A stretch of 64,000 nt of DNA, from assembly GCF_000383915.1 (NCBI RefSeq), contig NZ_KB912942.1:3717795-3781794 (forward strand). Reading direction: 5' to 3'. Shown here in pieces: positions 16,410 through 25,407 of this stretch. Position numbers and translations under genes: made by a program. This DNA is from Amycolatopsis benzoatilytica AK 16/65 (GTDB taxonomy: Bacteria; Actinomycetota; Actinomycetes; Mycobacteriales; Pseudonocardiaceae). Numbering within the stretch: position 1 is the first letter of the stretch; each line of letters begins with the position of its first letter. The notes below the pieces were generated by a model. That model made no database searches. It saw only the letters and a program-made list of their open reading frames with translations, and was not told the origin of the DNA.

Positions 16410-17393
16410 GTGCGCGATCTGTCCGCCTTGCCCAAAGCCCACCTGCACGTCCACCTCGAGAGCACCATCCGCCCCGCCACTCTCGCCGAACTGGCGGCCG
16501 CCAACCGGGTCTCGCTGCCGGCGAGGCAGGACTCGTTCGACGGGTTCCGGGCGTTCGCGGACCGCAATCGGCTCACCCGCTCGTGCCTGCAGACCGCCGA
16601 GGACTTCGAGCGCGTCGCGCGGGAGTTCTGCGCCGACGAAGCGGCCCAAGGGACCCGGTACGCGGAGGTCACCTTCACCGCCGCCTCGCACGGCGAGCGG
16701 CTCGGCGACCTGGACCTGCCGCTCGAGTCAGTCCTCAAGGGACTGACCGAGGGTGGGAGAGAGCACCGGCTCCAGTGGCGGCTGATCCTCGACCACTCCC
16801 GCCGCCGGTCGGTCGAGCGGGCCGCCAAGACGCTCGAGCTGGCGTTGCGGCACAAGGAAGTCATCGCGATCGGGATGGCCGGCGAAGAGCACCATTCGCT
16901 GACGCCGTTCGTGCGCGTCTTCGACGCCGCGCGGGAGGCGGGACTGCACCTCGTCCACCACGCGGGCGAGGACGCCGGGCCGGAAAGCATCCGGGAAGCG
17001 CTGGAAATCGGCAAAGCCGAGCGGATCGGCCACGGGATCCGCATCCTGGAGGATCCGGACCTCACCCGGCAGGCCGCCGCGAGCGGGGTCGCGCTGGAGG
17101 TGTGCCCGTCGTCGAACGTCACGCTCGGGCTGGTTCCCGAGCTGACCCGGCATCCGTTCCCTCAGCTGGAAAGAGCCGGCCTGAAGCTCACCCTCAACAC
17201 CGACGTCCCGGACGTCACCGGCACCACGCTGACCGACGAGTTCGCGGTGGCCCGGGAGGTTTTCGGGTACGACGACAGCGCACTGGCCGGGTTCGCCGCC
17301 AACGCGGTCGCCGCGTCGTTCGCGCCGGCGGAGACGAAAGCCGCGCTGCACCGGGAGATCCAGGCTTGGCTCAAGCCGGCAGCAGCCGGGTGA
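16410..17393 (+). CDS. Adenosine deaminase family protein
   Basis: 327 residues from GTG 16410; CATGAT ends six bases upstream, suggesting a leaderless start. The zinc ligands are HLHVHLES, the HAGEDAGP loop carries the catalytic Glu, and RIGHGIRI carries the next His. VCPSSNVTLG matches the substrate strand. The final motif reads LNTDVPDVTGTTLTDEF where canonical adenosine deaminases have two adjacent Asp. The first, metal-binding Asp is kept, but the second, which contacts the purine N7 in adenosine deaminase, is Val. The substrate may therefore not be adenosine. Convergent with the VWA gene, whose end it overlaps by 23 bp. Confidence 0.85.
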   Translation: MRDLSALPKAHLHVHLESTIRPATLAELAAANRVSLPARQDSFDGFRAFADRNRLTRSCLQTAEDFERVAREFCADEAAQGTRYAEVTFTAASHGERLGDLDLPLESVLKGLTEGGREHRLQWRLILDHSRRRSVERAAKTLELALRHKEVIAIGMAGEEHHSLTPFVRVFDAAREAGLHLVHHAGEDAGPESIREALEIGKAERIGHGIRILEDPDLTRQAAASGVALEVCPSSNVTLGLVPELTRHPFPQLERAGLKLTLNTDVPDVTGTTLTDEFAVAREVFGYDDSALAGFAANAVAASFAPAETKAALHREIQAWLKPAAAG

Positions 17394-18744
17394 CGAGGAC
17401 GCCGAGCTGCTGCGCGGTCCGGCATTCGTGCATCTCGACCAGCTCCGCGTAGTCCAGCGCCGCCGAATCGCCGGTGCCCCACAAGGAGGCCCGTTCCGGG
17501 TTCAGCCAGTGCACATGCCGCGCGCGGGCGCGGATGGCGCGGACCGCGTCCAGGTTCGGGTCGCCTCCGTTGGTCCGGGCGTCGCCGAGGATCAGCACGG
17601 ACGTGCGCGGTCCGATGGCATCCAGCCACTTGCCGGTGAACTGCGCCAGGGCGCCGCCGTAATCGCTGTGGCCGTCCCAGCGGACGACCGCGGCCTCGCT
17701 GAGCATTCGCGCGCCCAGCTGCTCCGGATCGGCGGCACCGGTATCGACCAGGTGCGTGACCTCGTCGGTGCTGTCCACGAACCCGAACACGCGGATCTTG
17801 CTGAACTGGTCCCGCAGCGCCTGCACCAACAGCATGGTGAAGTTCGCGAAACCCGCCACCGAACCGGAAAGATCGCACAGCAGCACGATTTCCGGCCGTC
17901 CGGGCCGTCGGTGCCGATACGCCGGGCGCACTGGAACGCCGCCAGTCGACAGCGAGCGGCGCAGGGTGCGGCGCAGGTCTATCTGGCCCCGGGTAGCGCG
18001 TTTGCGGCGAGCGGCCAGCCGGGTCGCGAGCTTGCGCGACAGCGGCTGGATCGTCCGGCGCAGTTCGGCCAGCTGGGACCGGCTCGCGAGCAGGAAGTCG
18101 ACGCGGTCCGCGGCGGGGGCGATGGCGTGCTGCGCGATCCGCGACCGGCCCCGCAGTTCAGCGGCCCGGCGGCGGGCTTCGGTGCGTACTTTTCCGCGGA
18201 ACCCCTCCACCCGGCGGCGGATTTCGTCGCGGGTGAGGCGATCGGTGAATTCATCCGGCGCGGAAGCGGCGCGCATCGCCGCCAGCACCCGCGCGATCAA
18301 GGTCTGCGGCTGCAGTCGTTCCAGCGTCTGGTGCGCGGAGTACCCGCCGCCGGGGCCGCTGCCGACGCCGTACTGGCCGAGCAGGTCCACGGCGAGGCCG
18401 GCGAGCTGGTCGAGTGCCTGGTCGTCACCCTCGGCCAGCGCCGCGGCGAGCGCTTCGCGCAGCTCCTCCCGATCTCGCGGCGGGTTTTCCCTGGCCAGCT
18501 CGGGTGCGCCGACCCCGGCCGGGAAGTACAGGTCGAAGGTCGCGTCGAAGACCGACCGCTGTCCGCCGCGGCGCACCAGCGCGGCGGCGAGCCCCTCGCG
18601 GACCAGCTCGCGGTCGTCCAGGCCGAGCACTTCCAGCGCGGCGGCCGCGTCCGCGGTCTCCCCCGGCCCGGCCGGGATGCCGTGCGCCCGCAGCGCGCGC
18701 ACGAACTCGGCGAGCCGCCCGGTGAGGCCCGGCGCGGCCGTCAC
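17371..18744 (-). CDS. VWA-domain protein, CoxE/MoxR-partner type
   Basis: 457 residues. The N-terminal half is a helical DUF58/CoxE-like region (LAEFVRALRAHGIPAGPGETADAAAALEVLG). The C-terminal half is a von Willebrand A domain: EIVLLCDLSGSVAGFANFTMLLVQAL carries the MIDAS motif D-x-S-x-S, and LGDARTNGG is a later MIDAS loop. GTG 18744 overlaps the upstream ATPase stop by 4 bp. MoxR ATPases and VWA partners form chaperone-like pairs that insert metals or remodel complexes; no target enzyme is adjacent. Confidence 0.88.
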   Translation of the reverse strand: MTAAPGLTGRLAEFVRALRAHGIPAGPGETADAAAALEVLGLDDRELVREGLAAALVRRGGQRSVFDATFDLYFPAGVGAPELARENPPRDREELREALAAALAEGDDQALDQLAGLAVDLLGQYGVGSGPGGGYSAHQTLERLQPQTLIARVLAAMRAASAPDEFTDRLTRDEIRRRVEGFRGKVRTEARRRAAELRGRSRIAQHAIAPAADRVDFLLASRSQLAELRRTIQPLSRKLATRLAARRKRATRGQIDLRRTLRRSLSTGGVPVRPAYRHRRPGRPEIVLLCDLSGSVAGFANFTMLLVQALRDQFSKIRVFGFVDSTDEVTHLVDTGAADPEQLGARMLSEAAVVRWDGHSDYGGALAQFTGKWLDAIGPRTSVLILGDARTNGGDPNLDAVRAIRARARHVHWLNPERASLWGTGDSAALDYAELVEMHECRTAQQLGVLVTRLLPA

Positions 18745-19622
18745 GACGCGTCCAGCACCTGGTCGAGTTTCAGCCCGGCACCGGCCTTCGTGATGTCGTC
18801 CTGGTGCTTGAGCACGACGCCGAGGCTGTCGCGCACCACGCGCTCGTCCAGCGTTCCCGCGCCGAGTTCCAGCAGGGTGCGCGCCCAGTCGACGGTTTCC
18901 GCCACCGACGGCAGTTTCCGCAGGTCCATCGCGCGCAGCGCGGCGATCACGCGGACCACCGAATCGGCCAGCGCGTCCTCGATGCCCGGCACCTTCAGCC
19001 GGACGATCTCGCGTTCCAGGTCTTCGTCGGGGAAGTCGATGTGCAGGAACAGGCACCGCCGCCGCAGCGCCTCGGACAGCTCGCGCGTCGCGTTCGACGT
19101 CAGCACCGCGAACGGCTGCTGCGTGGCGGTGATCGTGCCCAGCTCGGGCACGGTCACCTGGAAGTCGCCGAGCACCTCCAGCAGCAGGCCTTCGATCTCG
19201 ACGTCCGCCTTGTCCGTCTCGTCGATGAGCAGCACGGTCGGCTCGCTGCCGGAAATCGCGGTCAGCAACGGGCGGCGCAGCAGGAATTCCTCGCCGAAGA
19301 TGTCGGTGCGCGCCTCGTCCCACGTCTCGTCGCGCCCGGCGGTGATCCGCAGCAGCTGCTTCGCGTGGTTCCACTCGTAGAGCGCACGGGCCTCGTCGAT
19401 GCCCTCATAGCACTGCAACCGCACCAGCCGCGAACCGGTGACCTCGGCGACCGCGGTCGCCAGCGCGGTCTTGCCGACCCCCGCCGGGCCCTCGACCAGC
19501 AGCGGCTTGCCCAGCCGATCGGCGAGGAACACCGTGGTCGCGACCGAGACCGATGCCAGGTAGCCGACCTTGGCCAGCTGCGCCGACACATCCTCGACAG
19601 AGGTGAAGAACCCGGTGCCCAC
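18741..19622 (-). CDS. MoxR-family AAA+ ATPase
   Basis: 293 residues from GTG 19622, with AGGAGGT five bases upstream. Walker A is LLVEGPAGVGKTALA and Walker B is PTVLLIDETDKAD. Sensor 1 is AVLTSNATRELSEALRRRCLFLHIDFP. The family phrase RLQCYEGIDEARALYEWNHAKQLL places it in the CoxD/YehL branch that pairs with CoxE-like VWA proteins, exactly the gene that follows. The pair probably acts as an energy-dependent maturation chaperone. Confidence 0.92.
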   Translation of the reverse strand: MGTGFFTSVEDVSAQLAKVGYLASVSVATTVFLADRLGKPLLVEGPAGVGKTALATAVAEVTGSRLVRLQCYEGIDEARALYEWNHAKQLLRITAGRDETWDEARTDIFGEEFLLRRPLLTAISGSEPTVLLIDETDKADVEIEGLLLEVLGDFQVTVPELGTITATQQPFAVLTSNATRELSEALRRRCLFLHIDFPDEDLEREIVRLKVPGIEDALADSVVRVIAALRAMDLRKLPSVAETVDWARTLLELGAGTLDERVVRDSLGVVLKHQDDITKAGAGLKLDQVLDAS

Positions 19623-19851
19623 AGAACCTCCTAAGCGATCGCTCACCCGCACTCTACTGGCCAGTCGCCCGCAACGGGGTGCCGCTGACCGGACATCAGA
19701 TCTCTCCGTCGATGAAATCCGTAATCTTCCGGTATCTCCGGTATGACGGGAATAGTCATCCGATGTATGGCTTGACAAGGTGATCTTCCGCCAGAAAGCT
19801 GAAACCACGCCGCAGAGAGTTCCCATCCCTTTTCCGGAAACGGAGCTGGAC

Positions 19852-22791
19852 TTGCGTTTCGTCATCTCTCTGACGGCTGCCTCGCTGGCGCTCGCCGTCG
19901 CTTCCCCGCCCGCCACCGCCCCGACGCCAGCCGCCCAGACGGCCGCGCCACCGGCGGCGAGAACCGCGGATCAGACCTACGGCTTGCCCAGCGGCGACCA
20001 CGTGCTCGTGCACGACGGCGTACCGCACTTCCTTCCGGCGCCCGGGCACTCGCCGCTGGCGTTCACTTCGAAGGTGAACGGCCAGTACACCGTCGTCCCG
20101 GCCGCGCAGCTGAAACACCTGTCCTCTTTGGATGGTTACCGGATCGGCCCGGCGCCGGCCAGCGTCCAGCAGCCGCACTACCCGCAGGGCCTGCTGGACG
20201 TGAAGGCCGTCGACCACGCCGGGAAACCAGCAGCCGCGGCGGAGATCCTCGTGGTCAACGCCGACGACCCGGCCCGCGCCACCTGGGACGGGCTGCTCGT
20301 CGGCGGCGAAGCGAAGATCCAGATTCCAGCTGGGCATTACGGCGTGGCGGTCGCGGTGTTCAACACCGACGACCACGACCAGCCGACCGACACCGAACTG
20401 CTCAGCCAGACCGAAGTCACCGTCCCGGCCACCGGTGCCACCGTCTCGCTCGACGGGCGCAAGGCGAACCGTGCCACCCTGGCCACTCCCCTGCCCAGCG
20501 ACCCGGGCGCGATAGTCGTCGGCTGGGAACGCGGCAGCACCGCGAAGGTCAATTCGCTGGACATCGGCGCGCTCGGCGCCGTCCCGCTCTACGTCGGCGC
20601 CGCCGGCAAAGCGGCTACCGGCAAGTTTTCCTTCTCAGTCAGCGCCCGCTCGGTTTCCCCGGCGAACGCGGCCAAGCCGTACCGCTACTTCTTCGGCCTG
20701 CCCAAGACCGACCAGATCCCCGCTTCGCAGGCGTACCGGATAGACGCCGCGAAAATGTCCACAGTGGACATCAACTACCCGACCGACCAGCCGGCCCAGC
20801 ACCTGATCGGCTGGGACGAGTGGACCATCCCGGACGAGAGCGCGGCCAACCAGCAGCCGCCGGACCTGCCCTACCTCGAATGGAACGCGCCCGCCTCGGA
20901 CCGGCTGTACACGAACGTCCCGGCCAAGCAGGGCTATCTGGGCCAGCTGCGCCCCGAACTCGGCGACGGCCAGCTCGACGGACAGCTCGCCCGCGCCTTC
21001 CAGCCCGCCGCCGGACTGCACACCACGGTGAACTGGCGCACCGGGATCATCGCGCCCGCCCCGCTGACCTACGACGGTTCCTGCTACCTCTGCCGGACCG
21101 GCGACACGCTGCAGGAGTCCGGTGCCATGGACGCCGACTACGGCGGCGGCATCGGCCAGTGGAGCGACGGCACCGCCACTCTCGCCGAGGACGGCAAACA
21201 GATCTACACCGGCAGCATCCTCGGTGCCGCCTTCGACCAGAAGGCCGCGGCGGGCAAGCACCGCTACGTGTACACAATGGATGGAACACACGACGATTCG
21301 CGCACCGCGCTGTCCGACCATTCCGTGATCGCCTGGGGCTTCGACTCGGCGACCACCGCCAAGCCGGCTCCGGTCGGCCTGCTGTGGGCGAGCGCCGAAT
21401 TCGGCGCGGACAAGCACGATTCCCTCGCCCCCGGCGCGGCCGCGATGACCATCGACTTCCACCGCACCGACGGCGTCGCCAACGTCGCCAAGGCCACCGC
21501 ACAGGTCTCCTTCGACAGCGGCAAGACCTGGCAGGATACCGCGGTCACCCGGCCGACCTCGCAGCGCGCGCGGGCCGCGTTCACCATCCCGGCCGGTGCC
21601 AAGCCCGGTTACCTCTCGGTGCGGTTCCACGGCCAGGACGCTGCCGGTTCCACTGTGGACGAAACTGTCGACAAGGCGGTTTTGGTCAACGCCCCCAACG
21701 GGCTCGCCACCAGTGCGACGTCCATTCCGGACGCCCCGGCGGGAACGAAGGAAGCCTGCCCGGCCGCCGCTGCCGGACAGGTCCGCTGCTACGTCCTGAA
21801 GCCGGCGCAGTCCAGCGCCGCACCGAAGGGCCTGGCCCGCGCCGACTTCCTGTCCGCGTACAAGCTGCCGGCCACCGGCGGCAACGGCCGCACCGTCGCC
21901 ATCGTGGACGCCTTCGACGACCCGACCGCCGAAGCCGACCTGGCCGTCTATCGCACGGCCTACGGCCTGCCGGCGTGCACGACCGCCAACGGCTGCTTCA
22001 AGAAGGTGAACGGACAGGGCAAGCCGGCTCCGCTGCCGCCGGCTGACGACGGCTGGAGCTCAGAGATCTCCCTCGACCTCGACATGGTTTCCGCGGTCTG
22101 CCCGGACTGCAAGATCGAACTGGTCGAAGCCGGCGATGCCAGCACCGGCGCGATGGCGGCCGCGGAGAAGACCGCCACCAGCTCCGGCGCCGTCGCGGTG
22201 TCGAACAGCTGGGGCGGCGACGAAACCGGCGCGAACCTGCCCTACACCGCGGCGTTCAGCCATCCCGGCGTCGCGGTCACCGCGTCCACCGGCGACCGCG
22301 GCTACCGGCAGGCCAGCTGGCCCGCGACGCTGTCCGGCGTGATCGCCGTCGGCGGCACCTCGCTGACCAAGTCGGCCAGCGGTCGCGGCTGGACCGAGTC
22401 CGCTTGGGGCGGCAGTGGCTCGGGCTGTTCGGCCTACACGGCCAAACCGGCGTGGCAAAAGGACCCGCACTGCAGCGGCCGGACGTTCGCGGACATCTCC
22501 GCGGTAGCCGACCCGGCGACCGGGGTCGCGGTCTACGACCGGGACGGCTGGGGCACCGCGGGCGGAACCAGCGCGTCGGCACCGCTCATCGCCGCGATGA
22601 TCGCGCTGGCGGGCAACTCCTCGGCGCTGCCGAGCGCCCAGTACATCTACGCGCACGCCTCGTCGCTCAACGACGTCACCACCGGCAGCAACGCCCGCTG
22701 GAACTGCGGCGGCGACTACCTGTGCACCGCCGGCAAGGGCTACGACGCACCGACCGGCCTGGGCACGCCGAACGGCCTCGGCGCGCTGTGA
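19852..22791 (+). CDS. Secreted sedolisin (S53) protease with very long N-terminal region
   Basis: 979 residues from TTG 19852, preceded by CGGAG; it opens directly into the signal peptide RFVISLTAASLALAVASPPATA. An upstream GTG at 19780 would give 24 more residues. The S53 core is C-terminal: E738 and D742 in SSEISLDLDMV keep the four-residue spacing of the family, and S907 sits in GGTSASAPL. SNSWGGDE and ASTGDRGYRQASWPA add family support. About 600 residues before it include Ig-like beta-rich segments rather than a plain pro-domain. It is probably an extracellular peptidase; the N-terminal part may bind a substrate or the wall. Confidence 0.87.
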   Translation: MRFVISLTAASLALAVASPPATAPTPAAQTAAPPAARTADQTYGLPSGDHVLVHDGVPHFLPAPGHSPLAFTSKVNGQYTVVPAAQLKHLSSLDGYRIGPAPASVQQPHYPQGLLDVKAVDHAGKPAAAAEILVVNADDPARATWDGLLVGGEAKIQIPAGHYGVAVAVFNTDDHDQPTDTELLSQTEVTVPATGATVSLDGRKANRATLATPLPSDPGAIVVGWERGSTAKVNSLDIGALGAVPLYVGAAGKAATGKFSFSVSARSVSPANAAKPYRYFFGLPKTDQIPASQAYRIDAAKMSTVDINYPTDQPAQHLIGWDEWTIPDESAANQQPPDLPYLEWNAPASDRLYTNVPAKQGYLGQLRPELGDGQLDGQLARAFQPAAGLHTTVNWRTGIIAPAPLTYDGSCYLCRTGDTLQESGAMDADYGGGIGQWSDGTATLAEDGKQIYTGSILGAAFDQKAAAGKHRYVYTMDGTHDDSRTALSDHSVIAWGFDSATTAKPAPVGLLWASAEFGADKHDSLAPGAAAMTIDFHRTDGVANVAKATAQVSFDSGKTWQDTAVTRPTSQRARAAFTIPAGAKPGYLSVRFHGQDAAGSTVDETVDKAVLVNAPNGLATSATSIPDAPAGTKEACPAAAAGQVRCYVLKPAQSSAAPKGLARADFLSAYKLPATGGNGRTVAIVDAFDDPTAEADLAVYRTAYGLPACTTANGCFKKVNGQGKPAPLPPADDGWSSEISLDLDMVSAVCPDCKIELVEAGDASTGAMAAAEKTATSSGAVAVSNSWGGDETGANLPYTAAFSHPGVAVTASTGDRGYRQASWPATLSGVIAVGGTSLTKSASGRGWTESAWGGSGSGCSAYTAKPAWQKDPHCSGRTFADISAVADPATGVAVYDRDGWGTAGGTSASAPLIAAMIALAGNSSALPSAQYIYAHASSLNDVTTGSNARWNCGGDYLCTAGKGYDAPTGLGTPNGLGAL

Positions 22792-22800
22792 CCCGCTGCT

Positions 22801-22828
22801 GCCCGGGCGATCCTCAAGTCGCCCGGGC
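22801..22828. terminator. Bidirectional hairpin terminator
   Basis: GCCCGGGCGA (22801-22810) and TCGCCCGGGC (22819-22828) form a perfect 10-bp stem with an 8-base loop. Flanking bases extend the stem with mismatches. It sits between convergent genes. Confidence 0.75.
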
Positions 22829-22851
22829 GGCGGCCGGCAGCAGCGCAGCCG

Positions 22852-23358
22852 TCACCGCGGCAAGCTGGGGATGACCTGGTCAATCAATCGTTTCGCGACC
22901 GGGCAGGAGTCTTCGTTGCGCACGGACCGGTCGAGGTACCAGATGCGCACCGCCGCAGCGGCGCCGGGGATCTGGACCTGATAACGGCATCCGCCGCCGG
23001 CTTTCGTGGTGTCTTTCCGGACTTCGTGCCCGCTCCGGGTGCTCGATTCGCTGTGCCCGCTCCAGTCCTCCGTCTCGCCCAGCTCCAGAGTCGCGGCCAG
23101 GTTGCCTCCGGTCAGCTTGCCGGACGGCGGGTTCCACTCGGTGCGGCAGCCGCCGACACCTCCGGTCGCCCCGGCCGGGGCGGATTCCGTCAGCTGGTAC
23201 TCGCTTCGCTGCGGGTCGATCGGCGTGCCCCGCGCGACAGTCGCCAGCAACGCGCAGGCGTTCGTTTTCGCGAACGTCTCCGCCGGGCCGGCACCGCTGC
23301 ATCCCGCTGCCGAGACCGCGACGGCCAGCCCGAGCACGAGCCGCTTAGTCATCGCCAT
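22852..23358 (-). CDS. DUF3558-like lipoprotein
   Basis: 168 residues. The signal peptide ends in lipobox SAAGC (Cys20). The mature part opens GAGPAETFAKTNACALLATV and has paired Cys residues (NACALL, GGCRTEW, GGGCRYQV, EDSCPVAKRLIDQVIPSLP), the layout of actinobacterial DUF3558 lipoproteins. The function is unknown; members are cell-surface and abundant in the Pseudonocardiaceae. ATG 23352, with GAGGG at better spacing, is an alternative start. Confidence 0.75.
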   Translation of the reverse strand: MAMTKRLVLGLAVAVSAAGCSGAGPAETFAKTNACALLATVARGTPIDPQRSEYQLTESAPAGATGGVGGCRTEWNPPSGKLTGGNLAATLELGETEDWSGHSESSTRSGHEVRKDTTKAGGGCRYQVQIPGAAAAVRIWYLDRSVRNEDSCPVAKRLIDQVIPSLPR

Positions 23359-23544
23359 GGAACCCTCGCCACGCGTCCTCGTTCGCTGTCGGATAGCTCC
23401 CGGCCACCGCCGCGCGGCGCCCGTCGTGCCTCCATGGCGCGCATAGTACGCAGTAAAATGGGATATTGCCCACGAAACCAGGTATTAAGCAGTAAACAGG
23501 CATGTCACCCACCCGTGCGCACGGCTCGGCGACGCCTTCCGAGC

Positions 23545-23550
23545 TAGCAT
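23545..23550 (+). promoter_or_regulatory. -10 box of leaderless aldo/keto reductase promoter
   Basis: TAGCAT is followed by six bases and GTG 23557. An unusually AT-rich stretch at 23446-23500 lies upstream, with GCAGTAAA repeated at 23450-23457 and 23489-23496. Confidence 0.55.
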
Positions 23551-23556
23551 CGCGGC

Positions 23557-24585
23557 GTGACTTACGTTGCCGCTGATGCCCGATACGACTCGATGTCCTA
23601 CCGCCGCTGCGGGCGCAGCGGCCTGAAGCTGCCCGCGATCTCGCTGGGGTTGTGGCACAACTTCGGGGACGACCGCCCGCTCTCCGTTCAGCGCGACATC
23701 GTGCGCCGGGCGTTCGATCTCGGGATCACCCATTTCGATCTGGCCAACAACTACGGCCCGCCCTACGGCAGCGCCGAGTCGAACTTCGGGCGGATGCTGG
23801 CCGGGGACCTCCGGCCGTACCGGGACGAGCTGATCATTTCCACCAAGGCCGGGTACGACATGTGGCCCGGGCCGTACGGGGAATGGGGGTCGCGGAAGTA
23901 CCTGCTGGCCAGCCTCGACCAGTCGCTGGGCCGGATGGGGCTGGACTACGTCGACATCTTCTACTCGCACCGGTTCGATCCGGAGACGCCGCTGGAGGAG
24001 ACCGTCGGGGCGCTCGACCGGGCGGTTCGTTCCGGCAAGGCGCTGTACGTCGGCATCTCGTCGTACAACTCCGCCCGCACCGCCGAAGCCGCGCGGCTGC
24101 TGCGCGAGCTGGGCACCCCGCTGCTCATCCACCAGCCGTCCTACTCGATGTTCAACCGCTGGACCGAATCGGACGATTTGCTGGGCACCCTGGAACAGGC
24201 CGGTGCCGGCTGCATCGCCTTCTCGCCGCTGGCCCAGGGCCTGCTGACCAACCGGTACCTGGACGGTGTCCCGGCGGATTCCCGTGCCGCGCAAGGAAAG
24301 TCGCTGGACCCGGGCTCGATCACCGACGAGAAGGTGGGCAAGATCCGCGCGCTGGCCGAGATCGCTGCCCGCCGCGAGCAGACCCTGGCGCAGCTGGCCC
24401 TGGCCTGGGCACTGCGCGACCCGCGCATGACGTCCCTGGTGATCGGCGCCAGCAGCGTGCGGCAGCTGGAAGACAACGTCGCCGCCCTGAACAACCTGGA
24501 CTTCACCGCCGAAGAACTGGCCGAGATCGACCGCTACGCCACCGAAGAGGACATCAACCTCTGGAAGCGTTCCACCGACGCCTGA
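23557..24585 (+). CDS. Aldo/keto reductase, L-glyceraldehyde 3-phosphate reductase (YghZ/Gpr) type
   Basis: 342 residues, close to E. coli YghZ/Gpr along its whole length. SLGLWHNFGDD, ITHFDLANNYGPPYGSAESNFGR (catalytic Asp and Tyr), ISTKAGYDMWPGPYGEWGSRKYLLASLDQSL (Lys) and IFYSHRFDPETP (His) are near-identical blocks. The NADPH end reads LVIGASSVRQLEDNVAALNNL. Such enzymes reduce L-glyceraldehyde 3-phosphate or detoxify methylglyoxal. GTG 23557 is fixed by the -10 box. It is monocistronic and ends in the palindromic array. Confidence 0.92.
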   Translation: MTYVAADARYDSMSYRRCGRSGLKLPAISLGLWHNFGDDRPLSVQRDIVRRAFDLGITHFDLANNYGPPYGSAESNFGRMLAGDLRPYRDELIISTKAGYDMWPGPYGEWGSRKYLLASLDQSLGRMGLDYVDIFYSHRFDPETPLEETVGALDRAVRSGKALYVGISSYNSARTAEAARLLRELGTPLLIHQPSYSMFNRWTESDDLLGTLEQAGAGCIAFSPLAQGLLTNRYLDGVPADSRAAQGKSLDPGSITDEKVGKIRALAEIAARREQTLAQLALAWALRDPRMTSLVIGASSVRQLEDNVAALNNLDFTAEELAEIDRYATEEDINLWKRSTDA

Positions 24586-24593
24586 CCCAGTCC

Positions 24594-24817
24594 GTGAAGG
24601 GCCCTTTGCCGGACTCCCATTCCGGCAAAGGGCCCCTCACGGATCCCCATTCCCCCAAGGGACCCTTCACGGACCCCCATTCCCTCAAGGGACCCTTCAC
24701 GGACCCCCATTCCCTCAAGCGGCCCCTCACGGACCCCTACTCCCTCAGGGGGCCCTTCACGGACCCCCATTCCCTCAAGCGGCCCCTCACGGACCCCCAT
24801 TCCCTCAAGGGGCCCTT
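24594..24817. repeat. Palindromic element copy 4 expanded into a 30-bp tandem array
   Basis: A full 47-bp GC-rich palindrome (24594-24640) is followed by six head-to-tail 30-bp units beginning at 24638, 24668, 24698, 24728, 24758 and 24788. Each unit opens CACGGAYCCC and reads like the right half of the palindrome. Units differ at a few positions (AAGGGACC against AAGCGGCC). The array lies between convergent genes. Confidence 0.92.
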
Positions 24818-24859
24818 CCCAGCGTTGAACCCGGCTCGGTGTGCCCGCCGGGCCACTGC

Positions 24860-25384
24860 TCAGCCGCGCTCGGAACGGACCACCTCGGCCGCCCACTCCG
24901 CCCACTCCCGCTCCATCGCGGCGTACCTCTTCCCCCACTCCAGCGCCAGCCGCCCGAACACCGACGCGTCGCTGTCGTCCCAGTCCACCGCCTGCTCCAC
25001 CCGAGCCAGCTCTTCCCCCAGTCCCCGGGCGGACTCGGCGTTGGCCGTCAGAAAGCCCCGAGCCTGCTCCGGTGAAACCTCCCCCAGGAAGTACACCCGC
25101 AGCAGCATCTCGTTCCGCCGTGGCGCGACCGGGCGCTCCTCCAGCAGCCAGCTGCGCAGCACCTCCCGCCCCGAGGGCGTGATCGCGTACTCCTTCCGCC
25201 CGCGCGGCCCCTCCGCGGCCACCTCGATCAACGAGGACTTCTCCAGCTTCCCCAGCTCTCCGTACAACTGGCTCTGGGTGGCCGTCCACACCAGCCCCAT
25301 CGCCGACTCGAACCTCTTGAGCAGGTCGTAACCGCTGCCCGGGGATTCGGCCAGCAGCCCGAGCACCGCGTGTCGCAACGTCAT
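24860..25384 (-). CDS. PadR family transcriptional regulator
   Basis: 174 residues. The N-terminal winged helix is MTLRHAVLGLLAESPGSGYDLLKRFESAMGLVWTATQSQLYGELGKLEKSSLIEV followed by the wing RGRKEYAITPSGREVLRSWL. The C-terminal dimerisation helices (about 85-174) are longer than in PadR-s1 types, as in the VirR/AphA branch. It is divergent from a membrane-protein gene across a spacer with two identical palindromes, its likely operators. Confidence 0.92.
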   Translation of the reverse strand: MTLRHAVLGLLAESPGSGYDLLKRFESAMGLVWTATQSQLYGELGKLEKSSLIEVAAEGPRGRKEYAITPSGREVLRSWLLEERPVAPRRNEMLLRVYFLGEVSPEQARGFLTANAESARGLGEELARVEQAVDWDDSDASVFGRLALEWGKRYAAMEREWAEWAAEVVRSERG

Positions 25385-25407
25385 GCACTCACTCTACCTT
25401 CCAGCAT

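Noticed and set aside
24638..24817. Possible CRISPR array or repetitive peptide gene
   Set aside because: Units are contiguous without spacers and derive from the dispersed palindrome. The frame is open only because the unit is 30 bp; there is no start signal.
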